Shown piece by piece: positions 12,101 to 18,713 of a stretch of 64,000 bases of DNA; position 1 is the stretch's first letter, and the number at the start of each line of letters is the position of its first letter. Made by a program: the position numbers and the translations under genes. Source of the stretch: Heligmosomoides polygyrus polygyrus. Its lineage: Eukaryota > Nematoda > Chromadorea > Rhabditida > Heligmosomidae. The notes under the pieces were generated by a model. It did no database searches. It was not told the DNA's origin and saw only the letters and a program-made list of their open reading frames with translations. The DNA is taken from positions 90,951,960 through 91,015,959 of the forward strand of contig OX377206.1 in NCBI GenBank assembly GCA_947396885.1, in the 5' to 3' direction.

Positions 12101-14085
12101 AACCATTCGAATATTCAAAAAAAATTGGAGCTGAATGAAAACCCGATCATGAGTTTGTGTAGTCAACATTTCAAATTCTAGCATTTTTTATTGTTGAAAG
12201 GTACCGGTTATGTAATTGTGCCGGTATTCGTCCTTTAAATCTTCATATTAAAAACCCACAAGTGATTCAAACCAAGAAAACGTATAGCTTATTCTTCTTT
12301 TTTCCTTCATAGTTGAAGAAAATCATAGAACTTCAAATCAACGACTTCAGCAGCTTCTGCTCTTTCAGGTCATATATTTTAAGGTCAAACTTGCTTTGAT
12401 CTTACTGCTCTTACTTTTATTTGAATAAATTTTAACATTCTTAAATAAAAATATTAGGTTGTAACGAATTAAATGGCACTGGCTCGCGCCATTTTTTGGC
12501 GCGTCATTACGCGTTTGATCAAGAACAAACCGTAACATGTGGCATATCATTTAGAAGCGCAAACTTTGCTCTACCGGTGAGTACCAAACTTTCTATGTAA
12601 AAGTGGGAAAACTTTAGAGTTTTATTGACTTTTTTGCAGAAGGACAAAAGGGTAATCCGAGGCATTTACTTGTATGAATTCAAGCTGGGCACTACAGCTA
12701 AGGAGGCGGACGAGAAGATCAACGCCGCATTCGGTCAAGGATGCTCCACAATTCGGACGGCGTATCGTTGGTATCAGAAGTTCCGGAATGGAGATGAGAG
12801 CTTGGAAGAACATGAAGGTCGTGGGAGGCATAGTGATGTTGATGAGGACAAGCTGAGAGATGTGGTAGAGGAGGATCCACACAAAGGTACCAGGGAGATA
12901 GCGAAGGTTCTTGGCGTCAGTCACAACACAGCTGCCCGGCATCTGAAGGAAATTGGAAAGACCAAAAAGCTGAAAAGGTGGGTGTCTCATGAGCAAAGAA
13001 ACCGACGGTATGAGATCTCGTCCGCACTGCTTCTACGGGACGAAACGGACCCATTCCTTGATCGCATCGTAACCTGTGAAGAGAAATGGATAATGTACGA
13101 CAACAGGCGACGATCGGCACAGTGGGTGGACAGCGATGAGAGCCCCAAGGTTTTTGCGAAGCCGGAATTGCACCAAAAGAAAGTAATGGTGACAGTATGG
13201 TGGTGTTCGCTGGGAATTATTCACCACAACTTCCTCCCACCCGGTGAATCCATCACGGCAGAGAAGTACTGCATTGAAATTGAAGAAATGATGAAAAAGT
13301 TGAAGGATATCCGGCCGGCCTTGGTAAACCGAAGGCGAGTTCTCCTTCTGCACGACAATGCTCGCCCCCATGTAGCACGAATGACGTTGCAGAAATTGAA
13401 TGAGCTGAGCATTGAAACTCTACCACATCCTCCGTTTTCTCCCGACCTCTCCCCAACAGACTACCATTTCTTCAAGCATCTTGGCGACTTCTTGGTAGGG
13501 AAAATATTCAAATACCAACAGGATGCCGAAAGTGCCTTCGAAGATTTCGTCAATTCCAGAACTTCTGATTTTTATGCTACTGGGATAAAAAAGCTTGTGT
13601 CACGTTGGCAAAGATGTGTAGAATCAGAATGTTTTTATTTCGATTAACAAACTTGCCTACAAGCCGAGATATTAAATGTTTAAATTTACAGTGGTTCAGT
13701 GTCATCTATTTCGTTACAACCTAATAGATAAAAGTACTTTATAACAGCCAAAAATATAATAAAATTTTCCCGGACGGTAGTCTTAGGCATAATGTGTCAT
13801 GATGATGCCAATAAAAATCACAAAATTAAAAACTCTCCGTTTAAAAACTAGTCGGAAAAGTAATGAGAGGCGAAAATTTCGAAGTGACAACAGCCCACTA
13901 AGCCAGCCATCTGCTGCAAACCAAACGGAGAAAAAATAAAGTGAAAAAGCAAAAACTGTCGCGGTTCCACGTTGGCACCTAAGATGCAGCACAGCAACAC
14001 ACATACACGGAGTGAACCTGTTCAGCCTGAACGTACCAGCTTCTGACCATGAAACCGTGGCAAGGAGGATTACAACAGGCCACAT
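1..14085 (-). CDS. Secreted PAN/apple + TSP1-repeat protein (11 exons visible, 3' end outside window)
   Basis: Spliced gene reconstructed from exons at 14037-14085, 10551-10660, 10090-10147, 7055-7131, 6838-7018, 4922-5123, 3723-3963, 3570-3663, 2959-3056, 2286-2447 and 1-129. Every junction is GT-AG and the phases agree throughout, giving 467 codons to the window edge. Order: signal peptide; a PAN/apple-like domain (about residues 25-130, cysteines in the pattern C..AAECQKKC..YPVC..HQCYLF..NFCYF); a basic/acidic stretch; a Pro/Ala-rich linker with CVGAAC and CNGEGC motifs; then three TSP1 repeats with the WxxWxxW...CS..CG.G signature. Known PAN and TSP1 domains mediate extracellular protein or glycan binding, so an extracellular-matrix or secreted adhesive role is inferred. 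I do not recognise a named orthologue. The final exons lie below base 1. Confidence 0.88.
130..462. other. AT-rich intron sequence of gene 1
   Basis: A tandem pair of related 100-bp stretches (taaataagca[g/t]gaaaattt... and atatattgagactacataca-like) is visible; nothing coding is seen. Confidence 0.5.
463..1250 (+). mobile_element. LINE fragment (CR1/jockey-type RT C-terminus), copy 1
   Basis: An open frame to 1168 encodes the C-terminal third of a non-LTR reverse transcriptase ORF2: WELPLAKDKIRVMHIGKNN, DLGFLVTENLDF, HPMLEYGTPIIAP, LLERVQNSYTRKMF and RRRKFDLVLVYKIL. These match the region downstream of the catalytic palm in CR1/jockey-like LINEs. The FADD box and endonuclease are absent, so it is 5'-truncated and inactive. 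It is about half identical to the second copy at 37980-38940. It sits in intron 10 of gene 1, opposite to the gene. Confidence 0.85.
1414..1712 (+). mobile_element. SINE-A copy 1
   Basis: Family description: a ~290-bp element. It has a tRNA-like head with an A box (TAGCGCAGTCGG), a B box (GGTTCGGATTT) and an acceptor-like pairing of GGGCGCG with CCCGCCC. A ~200-bp body carries CCAGACTTGTCTGG and GTAGAAGTAGAATGCG, and the tail repeats CTTTATC(C). This copy has the A box altered to TAGTACAGTCGG and ends in three tail units. Confidence 0.9.
1713..2285. other. Intron sequence of gene 1, no gene seen
   Basis: AT-rich spacer with scattered short homopolymers; no coding frame joins the flanking exons. 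Confidence 0.5.
2286..2447 (-). CDS. Gene 1 exon 10: end of TSP1 A and TSP1 repeat B
   Basis: Encodes GSEYEAAPCNMGPC (completes repeat A) and WSEWCEWSACSGSCGRG then RTRARFCHLGTKRCEGSDFE. Exon borders fall at the same place in successive repeats, consistent with expansion by exon duplication. Confidence 0.9.
2959..3056 (-). CDS. Gene 1 exon 9: TSP1 repeat A
   Basis: Encodes WYPWSEWSECSCTCGDG then MKQRRRECAGNNCQ, with the three Trp and first cysteines of a TSP1 repeat. The repeat is completed in exon 10. Confidence 0.9.
3057..3569. other. Intron 8 of gene 1, no feature seen
   Basis: Contains a cluster of cgatcgat/atcgatatcgat-type palindromic words at 3155-3200, seen again at 4018-4050 and 4840-4870; otherwise featureless. 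Confidence 0.5.
3570..3663 (-). CDS. Gene 1 exon 8: linker with ACNGEGC
   Basis: Encodes RRAPEESRYRPAPPPPPACN followed by GEGCKAPNTAP. The CNGEGC motif resembles the C-terminal Cys pair of TSP1 repeats, as does CVGAAC in exon 7. Ends phase 1 before gtatgc. Confidence 0.75.
3723..3963 (-). CDS. Gene 1 exon 7: Pro/Ala/Gln linker with PCVGAAC
   Basis: Starts at the acceptor cgttaag so that AG plus G makes Arg after exon 6. Encodes REHQAALRHP, then LPCVGAACPAPQPYQQ and low-complexity Pro/Ala/Gln repeats including tandem AP. Open frames exist on several strands here because the composition is GC-rich; only this one joins its neighbours in phase. Confidence 0.75.
3964..4921. other. Intron 6 of gene 1, no gene seen
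   Basis: AT-rich; only ATCGAT-type words and no transposon ends that I can support. Confidence 0.5.
4922..5123 (-). CDS. Gene 1 exon 6: Cys pair and Pro/Ala-rich linker
   Basis: Encodes FEARSRACEYGRKIQRRGC, resembling the second half of a TSP1 repeat without its Trp part, followed by a run rich in PAPAPAPYAPAPRPRPSQ and a Tyr-rich end (YDQYAHLYMER). The composition suggests a disordered or O-glycosylated linker. Confidence 0.78.
5488..5554. repeat. Near-perfect 67-bp hairpin palindrome
   Basis: Two 33-bp arms (5488-5520 and 5522-5554) are exact reverse complements around a single G. The arm begins cattgtcgtttaatacgtat. The words gtaaagactac occur on both sides (about 5449 and 5555). Confidence 0.9.
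5697..5935 (-). mobile_element. SINE-A copy 2, decayed
   Basis: The 3' body (ggaatgcgccatgca, cttctacggaatgtcgtg) and tRNA head (cgcgggacccgaacc, cctcctcctagtgcgcta) are recognisable but separated by unrelated sequence. Confidence 0.6.
5962..6246 (-). mobile_element. SINE-A copy 3
   Basis: Full length; the head reads ctcccactgagctaccatgcgccc on the plus strand. It lies head-to-tail with copy 2. Confidence 0.85.
6247..6837. other. Intron 5 of gene 1, remainder
   Basis: AT-rich intron; no coding frame or transposon end identified. Confidence 0.45.
6838..7018 (-). CDS. Gene 1 exon 5: end of PAN domain and linker
   Basis: Encodes RYRRNFCYFQANLVKQ, a helical-looking stretch ending IVANCHAF, an acidic patch (PPLEEDELVSS) and a basic FDRKKR end that resembles a furin-type site. 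The strong donor gtaagt leaves phase 1. Confidence 0.78.
7055..7131 (-). CDS. Gene 1 exon 4: PAN domain strand
   Basis: Acceptor atttcag; encodes VVYYYLEGEKKHHQCYLFEF and then NSLKDE. The split Val codon is completed by the G left from exon 3. The next intron is only 36 nt (7019-7054). Confidence 0.82.
7132..7404. other. GC-rich unexplained stretch in intron 3 of gene 1
   Basis: One plus-strand frame is open for 84 codons (7149-7403), and minus-strand frames give shorter open runs including SGSMALTAARAIDSM. No splice-compatible frame links it to gene 1 (exon 3 joins exon 4 in phase without it). Either an old repeat or an alternative exon. Confidence 0.3.
7405..7697 (-). mobile_element. SINE-A copy 4
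   Basis: Full length; tail side gggataagggcaaagga, head side ending ctttacccgcgcc. Confidence 0.88.
7698..8490. other. Intron 3 of gene 1, no gene seen
   Basis: AT-rich; no coherent coding frame longer than about 65 codons. Confidence 0.45.
8491..8790 (+). mobile_element. SINE-A copy 5 with target-site duplication
   Basis: Full length and close to consensus. Flanked by the direct repeat tacttttaaaag on both sides. Confidence 0.93.
8870..9612. repeat. Palindromic element D (inverted arms around a tRNA-like head)
   Basis: The arm at about 8870-8965 (gcatgagacaaggagcagag, ggcgtttttcg) recurs inverted at 9530-9610 (cgaaaaacgcttct, ctcctcgtctcatgc). The spacer holds the tRNA-like sequence at 9171-9250. 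Confidence 0.6.
9171..9250 (+). repeat. tRNA-derived sequence (Ser/Leu-like boxes)
   Basis: A-box-like TGGCCGAGTGG and B-box-like GGTTCGACTCC are correctly spaced, but no complete cloverleaf or acceptor pairing is visible, so this is a SINE head or tRNA pseudogene. Confidence 0.55.
9884..10077. mobile_element. MITE-1 copy 1
   Basis: 194 bp with ~23-bp terminal inverted repeats (TIRs) of the form GGATCTATCCTAGTCGGGAG. The right end reads ctcccaactaggatagatcc. Copies at 18555-18713 and 36302-36490 share only the ends. Confidence 0.78.
10090..10147 (-). CDS. Gene 1 exon 3: PAN domain core
   Basis: Encodes VNAAECQKKCVDAYPVCSA, a recognisable PAN/apple cysteine helix. The donor gtaaaaag is followed 12 bp later by a MITE (9884-10077), so the transposon sits almost on the splice site. 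Confidence 0.82.
10148..10550. other. Intron 2 of gene 1, very AT-rich
   Basis: Runs of tatttat/tttatat words; nothing else seen. Confidence 0.5.
10551..10660 (-). CDS. Gene 1 exon 2: mature N-terminus
   Basis: Follows an acceptor of the form tctgttccctattacag. Encodes a segment with a potential N-glycosylation site (QNAT), IDELCARMHNN and ending DPIEMMQ. The Cys in DELCAR would be the first cysteine of the PAN-like domain. The donor is gtttgt, weaker than consensus. Confidence 0.8.
10756..10900. repeat. Tandem duplication of a ~72-bp unit in intron 1
   Basis: Units at about 10756-10828 and 10829-10900 share tgcata[g/a]gtggtgt, gtag[a/g]tcacaagcg and tttccattttcaaat-like words with moderate divergence. 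Confidence 0.75.
10901..12005. other. Intron 1 of gene 1, no gene seen
   Basis: Short overlapping frames at 11196-11569 show no family signature or splice logic. Confidence 0.45.
12006..12125. repeat. TTCGAAT-rich minisatellite, locus 1
   Basis: Irregular ~45-bp units built of gcgtttttcgaatgcattcg and attcgaatattc words. The same repeat type recurs at 34725-34935. Confidence 0.7.
12454..13724 (+). mobile_element. Mariner element 1 (irritans-like), structurally complete
   Basis: TIRs TTAGGTTGTAACGAA at the left and its complement ttcgttacaacctaa at the right, flanked by TA on both sides: the standard mariner target duplication. Length 1271 bp. It carries a single long transposase frame and lies in intron 1 of gene 1. 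Confidence 0.93.
12625..13647 (+). CDS. Mariner transposase (near full length; first catalytic Asp replaced)
   Basis: The frame covers about 340 residues, the usual mariner length, in family order. First an N-terminal paired HTH (YLYEFKLGTTAKEADEKINA; RWYQKFRNGDE), then a linker with KRWVSHEQ (usually WVPHEL), then the DDE/D domain. The second and third acidic residues are present ([11 protein letters not shown], codon at 13354; SPDLSPTDYHFF, codon at 13459) with 34 residues between them, the DD34D spacing. The first, normally TCDEKW, reads TCEEKW (GAA at 13078-13080). There is no in-frame ATG at the front: the frame begins at a TTG just before a perfect-looking acceptor (acttttttgcag at 12628-12640). 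Probably inactive as transposase. Confidence 0.9.
   Translation: MTFLQKDKRVIRGIYLYEFKLGTTAKEADEKINAAFGQGCSTIRTAYRWYQKFRNGDESLEEHEGRGRHSDVDEDKLRDVVEEDPHKGTREIAKVLGVSHNTAARHLKEIGKTKKLKRWVSHEQRNRRYEISSALLLRDETDPFLDRIVTCEEKWIMYDNRRRSAQWVDSDESPKVFAKPELHQKKVMVTVWWCSLGIIHHNFLPPGESITAEKYCIEIEEMMKKLKDIRPALVNRRRVLLLHDNARPHVARMTLQKLNELSIETLPHPPFSPDLSPTDYHFFKHLGDFLVGKIFKYQQDAESAFEDFVNSRTSDFYATGIKKLVSRWQRCVESECFYFD
13725..14036. other. Intron 1 of gene 1 immediately after exon 1
   Basis: No feature beyond the mariner border; the long minus-strand frame here simply reads on from exon 1. Confidence 0.5.
14037..14085 (-). CDS. Gene 1 exon 1: signal peptide
   Basis: Encodes MWPVVILLATVSWSEAG, a short hydrophobic leader with a plausible cleavage after SEA. 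The donor gtacgt follows phase 1 and joins exon 2 so that the split Gly codon is restored. An upstream in-frame GTG exists but the ATG at 14083-14085 is the natural start. A rival start (ATG at 10703, reading straight into exon 2) lies in what looks like a polypyrimidine acceptor tract, so I prefer this one. Confidence 0.75.
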
Positions 14086-14544
14086 GTGAAGGCCGCGCAC
14101 GCAGGACCAGCGTAGAGATTACTGAGCGGGGCGGAGCGACAGCGGTGACGGGACGCACGAAACGTAGTCAGAAATCACTCCAATTCCACTGTCTTCTGGG
14201 GAGAGATCAGAAGAGACCAAGAGGCGTTGACACCTTTCTAAGACTGTTACTGTTCGGAGATGCACAACCTTCAGCGCGGAGTATCCTTCGGGATATCTCA
14301 CGCTTACTTTGTCACGATTAGCAGTTCGTAAGCTTCGATCCTTCACAGTCGGTTTTAGACCTTCAAAACGTTTGAAGACACTAAGCGACTTTAAAACTCT
14401 GTAGTCGTGGCTAATACTCATTCTTGATCACAAGCTTCCGACCTTGGAACGGCACAATGTAGCCGTGTTGCGCCGCCGGCATGTCTGAGAAATGGGCGTT
14501 GCGAAAAACACAGGGTGGTCCATATGAAGTGTGATGTGCTATAA
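14086..14544. promoter_or_regulatory. Presumed 5' flank of gene 1
   Basis: Upstream of the preferred start codon and moderately GC-rich up to about 14330. No TATA box or trans-splice acceptor could be assigned with confidence. Confidence 0.3.
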
Positions 14545-14837
14545 AATAAGGACAATTGAAGGCGTTACTTAATCCCTTTATGGGATGCGCCACGCAGTCT
14601 ACTTCTAATGCATGTCATGAAGGTGACTTGATTGCGAATTTGATCATACAATGACTTGCGCTGGCCAGCTGATGAACAAGTCAACGATGTAGCCTTCCCA
14701 GGCAAGTCTGGTGCCAATTCACTGACCCTGGAGGGAGGGAAGGCCTGACTGGCCTAGGCGGAAAATCCGAACCATGAATCTGGTATCGGGCGCACGCGAC
14801 AACCGGCATTCCCTCCGATTGCGGTACATGCGCCCAT
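14545..14837 (-). mobile_element. SINE-A copy 6
   Basis: Full length; tail partly replaced (ataaggacaattgaaggcg), head ending gtacatgcgccc. Confidence 0.88.
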
Positions 14838-14886
14838 AATGAACATGTCGAAAATGGCAAAAATAGTCCTGGTAACCCGTTTTGAT

Positions 14887-15171
14887 GGGCGCGTGTAGCG
14901 CAGTCGGAGGAGGCGCGACTGTCGCGTGCACCCGATACCAGGTTCCTGGTTCGGATTTTCCGCCCAGGCCAACCAAGCCTTCCATCCCTATGGGGTCGAT
15001 GAATTGGTACCAGACTTGTCTGGGAAGGATAGAGCGCTGACTTGTTCATCGGCTGGCCACCGCAAGTCATTGTATGGCCAAAAACGCATTCATGTCGCCT
15101 CCACGACATTCCGTAGAAGTAGAATGCGCTGGCACATCCCAGAAGGAATTGAATAACGCCGTCCTTTTCCT
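14887..15171 (+). mobile_element. SINE-A copy 7 with target-site duplication
   Basis: Flanked by aacccgttttga at 14874-14886 and again just after the tail. The head has the diagnostic deletion gaggcgcgactgtcgcg shared with copies 10 and 37. Confidence 0.93.
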
Positions 15172-15186
15172 TTAAACCCGTTTTGA

Positions 15187-15463
15187 CTTGCATCGGGCTC
15201 GAGAGGAATGCAGACCAGGTTCGCGGCTCAGATTTCCCGCCCAGGCCAACCAAGCCCTCCATCCCTCCAAGGTGGGTGAATTGGTGCTAGACTTGTTTTT
15301 GGAAGAATAAAGTGCTGACTTGTTCATCGGCTGGCCACCGCAAGTCATTTTAGGGACCAAATACGCATTCAAATCGCCTCCCCGATTTCCCGTAGAAGTA
15401 GAATACATGGCGCGTCCCAAAAGGAATTGAGTAACGCCGTCCTCTACGCTTTGTCCTTCATGC
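15187..15463 (+). mobile_element. SINE-A copy 8, head altered
   Basis: The body is normal from caggttcgcggctcagattt onward but the A-box region is missing. It lies directly downstream of copy 7 in the same orientation. Confidence 0.82.
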
Positions 15464-15866
15464 CAAAGACGGCGCAATGTGGGTGGCTCCATTCCTTTTC
15501 CTTATTCTTGTTTTTATATATTTCTTCAATCAATCACGCCCTTTTCACGTCTTAAAACAAATGAAGAAATTAAATACTTCTCGTCTCAGCTCCTTTGTTT
15601 TGAAGTGAAAGAGCTCTTACTAATCATTTGCAAATATAATGCTAAAAATAACAGCCTAATAACTTATTTTGCTTGTTTCCTAGTTCATAGTTTTCGGCCT
15701 GTTGTGATTATCTCTACGTGGGTGTGTTCAGTGTTGATATTGTTTATTTTTACTGGAGATCAGCGTCTTTTTCAAGATTTGTTCTCGACGGAACTGAACC
15801 TTAGTGGGTACAAATAAATCGATAAAAAAATATTTAGGAAGTGGGTTTTTAGCAACACCCTATCTA
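15464..15866. other. Spacer, no gene seen
   Basis: A plus-strand frame of 112 codons (15479-15814) is hydrophobic and AT-driven, with no family signal; treated as chance. Confidence 0.4.
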
Positions 15867-16235
15867 TCAAGTGTTTTTTTGTCTAAAGTGCACCTTATTT
15901 TGCAAAGCGCAATTCGAAAGTTTGAGGAGTTCGGCGGCGGCGGCGATCTCATTAGCTTTTCCTCGCGTCGTCTCAAGCATGTCGCCCCGGTTCTCGTCAG
16001 GTTCGCCATCTGTGTAATGCGCGCTGTTTAACACCTTTCGCATATTGGCGCGTAGAGAAGTTTGTAATATCCGTATTGTAACAGACAACAAATGTTGCGC
16101 AACGTTCGGACCTGAGAGCACTGACGATACTGAATCCACGGACATGTGACACGGCGGCGGTGGCCGCACCGCGGCGACTGCCGACGAAACTCCATTGTTC
16201 CCTCCAACGATTCTTGAAAAGCGCATTCTAATCAT
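15867..16235 (-). CDS. Candidate exon, hypothetical (weak BTB-like end)
   Basis: A minus-strand frame of about 122 codons with coding-like composition in an otherwise AT-rich region. Its C-terminal part (VLNSAHYTDGEPDE, then NEIAAAAELLKLSNCALQNK) faintly resembles the last strand and helices of a BTB/POZ domain, but the central BTB motifs are missing. A donor (aataag|gtgcac) follows. No partner exon was found. Confidence 0.25.
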   Translation of the reverse strand: MIRMRFSRIVGGNNGVSSAVAAVRPPPPCHMSVDSVSSVLSGPNVAQHLLSVTIRILQTSLRANMRKVLNSAHYTDGEPDENRGDMLETTRGKANEIAAAAELLKLSNCALQNKVHFRQKNT

Positions 16236-16257
16236 TAAAGACGATAAAGGCAGACGC

Positions 16258-16330
16258 TAGTCAATCCATATCTGGGATACGCCACGCACTCCGCTTACAG
16301 TGGAAGTCATAGAGGCAATTTGAATACGGG
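16258..16330 (-). mobile_element. SINE-A copy 9, 3' fragment
   Basis: Only the 3' end (gggatacgccacgcactccg) remains. Confidence 0.6.
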
Positions 16331-16628
16331 AGCAATACGGGTTTTGGGGAAATTTGACGGAATTTCGACATGTAAACATAAGATGCGACAAAGTACATCT
16401 TACAAGGGAAGGATACTAGGTGACCGTGGGACTGTGAGATGAGACGTACATCGCTGGATGCGGCTTCGAACGCTGATTTCAAATATATGTTCCGTTTCTG
16501 CTGTGCGCATCTGTGAATGGAGCTATGGACCATTTTCGTGCAGCCTCCTTTGCCCTCTTGACCCACACAGAGCGGGCCAATCACAAGAGAGCGAGCTCAA
16601 GTAGGGTTGAAACTGCGCTGTCGGTCGA

Positions 16629-16712
16629 GCCGTGGTGGCGCAGCGGATAGAGAAGTGGCGTGGTGAAACGGCGTGGTTTACGGTTCGAATCCCCTGTAGT
16701 GCAGGAATTTTC
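16629..16712 (+). repeat. tRNA-like head, element A left arm
   Basis: A box TGGCGCAGCGGATAG and B box GGTTCGAATCCCC at tRNA spacing; no full cloverleaf, so not called a tRNA gene. Confidence 0.65.
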
Positions 16713-16856
16713 CACTGCCTAGAAAAGATCTGCCACGATCAACCAAAGCTCTCTATGTCAAATCGCAACGGAGAAAGTCGCCAGAAATGACTCGTCTTCA
16801 CACTGACAACATCATACTGGCACGAAGGTACATTTTATCATGTATAGTTGCTAAAG

Positions 16857-17150
16857 GGGCGTGTAGCGCAGTCGGAGGAGGCGCGACTGTCGCGTGTACC
16901 GATACCAGGTTCCAGGTTCGGATTTCCCGCCCAGGCCAACCAATTCTTCCATCCCTCTGGGGTCGGTGAATTGGTACCAGATTTGTCTGGGAAGGATAAA
17001 GCGCTGACTTGTTCATCGGCTGACCACCGCAAGCCATTGTATGGCCAAATACGCATTCATGTCGCCTCCACGACATTCCGTAGAAGTAGAATGGGCTGGC
17101 GCATCCCAGAAGGGATTGAGTAACGCCGTCCTTTATCCTTATCCTTTATA
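16857..17150 (+). mobile_element. SINE-A copy 10 with target-site duplication
   Basis: Flanked by tatagttgctaaa on both sides (about 16843 and 17146). Its head shares the gaggcgcgactg deletion with copy 7, so both come from one source subfamily. Confidence 0.93.
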
Positions 17151-17274
17151 GTTGCTAAAAACATAGCGAGAAGACAGACAATGCTTTGCACGAGCAACTG
17201 TGAAATAACACTACGAAACGTTCAGAACATAACATCTGTTGGCAACGATACAGTACGATACAAAATTGCAAAAT

Positions 17275-17475
17275 TCACCTTCTCCTTCGGCACCTCCATT
17301 TCACCGAAACGAAAAGATCCACGCTGCTGGCTAGTGCTCTACTCATCATCTTCCTCCATGACCATGACCATGTAGGATCCTCCTCTTGTGATTCCACACT
17401 GATACCTTCTTCATCCTCTACCTCGATGCCCCCGCATTGCGCATCTCGCAAGATGGACGCGAAACTGCAGGCCAT
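17275..17475 (-). CDS. Candidate exon, hypothetical
   Basis: Frame from an ATG encoding MACSFASILRDAQCGGIEVE, an acidic EDEEGISVESQEED run, WSWSWRKMM and an Arg-rich end before a gtgaat donor. Composition is coding-like, but no family is recognised and it lies inside the spacer of palindromic element A. Confidence 0.25.
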   Translation of the reverse strand: MACSFASILRDAQCGGIEVEDEEGISVESQEEDPTWSWSWRKMMSRALASSVDLFVSVKWRCRRRR

Positions 17476-17756
17476 CTTCTTCCCTTACCTTGTGGGAACA
17501 CGAGAAGTATCGGAAGGACCGAACTCCTCCAAAAGGCACGCCAACACAACAGCTGGTGAGAACATAGTTTGGAAGGTAAGTCGGCAATGTTGTCCTTACC
17601 CTTTATTGTATCGAATAGAAATCGTCCAATGGGGTTATTTAAGGCACTGATCACCCACTTGTAAGTATGGGTGGTGGGATCATGGTAATAGCTTACGCCC
17701 AAACTTTGCCATTTGACATAGAGAGCTTTGGTTGATCATGGCAGATCTTTTCCAGG

Positions 17757-17840
17757 AAGTGCAAAAATACAGGGGACTTGAACCGTAAACCATCCTGTCT
17801 CACCACTCCCCTACGCCCTGCGCCACCACGGCTCGGCAGA
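17757..17840 (-). repeat. tRNA-like head, element A right arm
   Basis: The reverse complement carries TGGCGCAGGGCG and a decayed B box (GGTTCAAGTCCCC). Confidence 0.6.
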
Positions 17841-17939
17841 CGGCGCAGTTTCAACCCTACTTGAGCTCGCCCTCTTGTGATTGGTCCGCTCTGCGTGGGC
17901 CTAGAGGGCAAGGGAGCCTGCAATGAAAATGGGCTACAA

Positions 17940-18078
17940 GGCCCGTTTATACTTCGACGCCGCGCGACGCGACGTGACGACCACGTGAAGTGGCCATATT
18001 GATTAAGCGACGCGATCGATCAATTTGGCAACTATACATGCCATCGCGTAGGTCGGCGTCGAAAGTATTAACGGGGCC
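17940..18078. mobile_element. MITE-2 copy 1
   Basis: 139 bp; TIRs GGCCCGTTTATACTTCGACG and, at the right, cgtcgaaagtattaacggggcc. CpG-rich interior (gccgcgcgacgcgacg). Absent from the opposite palindrome arm, so it inserted later. Confidence 0.78.
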
Positions 18079-18382
18079 TAACTCCGTATACAGATGCGCA
18101 CAATAGAAACCGAGCACATATTTGGAGTCAGCGTTCGAAGCCGCATCCCGTGATATGCATCCCATCGCAAAGTCCTATGGTCACCTAGTATCCTTCCCTT
18201 GTTAGATGGACAAAAGTGGAAAACAACAACTGCGGTTAGTCAGTTCGTTTTTTTTTTGCGCAACACGAGGTTTTTAGGTGGATCTTTATTTAGCTGCGTA
18301 GACTCCATGTTTGACTTTCCATGAATCGCGGCATAACGATCCGGGTTGAATTGTTGTTTTCGTGAGATTGTGCACCGAGATT

Positions 18383-18422
18383 GTTACGGCCTACGTTTCT
18401 GCGGTTTCGCCTTCTTCGGTTG
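18383..18422 (-). ncRNA. Degenerate hammerhead-like motif
   Basis: The reverse complement gives CGAAGAAGGCGAAACCGCAG and then AAACGTAGGCCG, the same layout as the two motifs at the Penelope-like element but with the CUGA and GAA core bases damaged. Confidence 0.35.
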
Positions 18423-18554
18423 GTAATTAATGACTGTGGAGTTTCAGACAAAAGAGATAACCAAAACTAGCACAACAGCGTCCACAGATGGCCTAGGAGG
18501 TAGGTTCTAGGTGCTCATCCTCCTGATCTAAAGCGAGCTCAGCCACGCATTTCC

Positions 18555-18713
18555 AGATCTATCCTAGTCGGAGGGGATCATGCGGTGTTTTGCATCCTCA
18601 TCCCCTCATTTAAACTTATCCTAGAGCTTCAGTTACTGTCAACTGAGACTCATGCAATTTTAATGATGTCGTGTCGTGTCCTGACCCCTGCCCCTCCCGA
18701 CTAGGACAGATCC
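18555..18713. mobile_element. MITE-1 copy 2
   Basis: Ends agatctatcctagtcgg and cctcccgactaggacagatcc; 159 bp with an interior unrelated to copy 1. Confidence 0.75.

Larger units (their letters stand above)
16410..18205. repeat. Palindromic element A (inverted arms with tRNA-like heads)
   Basis: Left arm 16410-16795 and right arm 17690-18205 are inverted copies: gtagggttgaaactgcgc in the left reappears as gcgcagtttcaaccctac in the right. Each arm contains a tRNA-like head at its centre. The spacer holds SINE-A copy 10 and a short GC-rich frame; the right arm has been split by MITE-2. Confidence 0.75.

Noticed and set aside
14681..15262. 193-codon minus-strand frame
   Set aside because: Reads through SINE-A copies 6, 7 and 8; the same SINE-derived frame fragments recur across the window.
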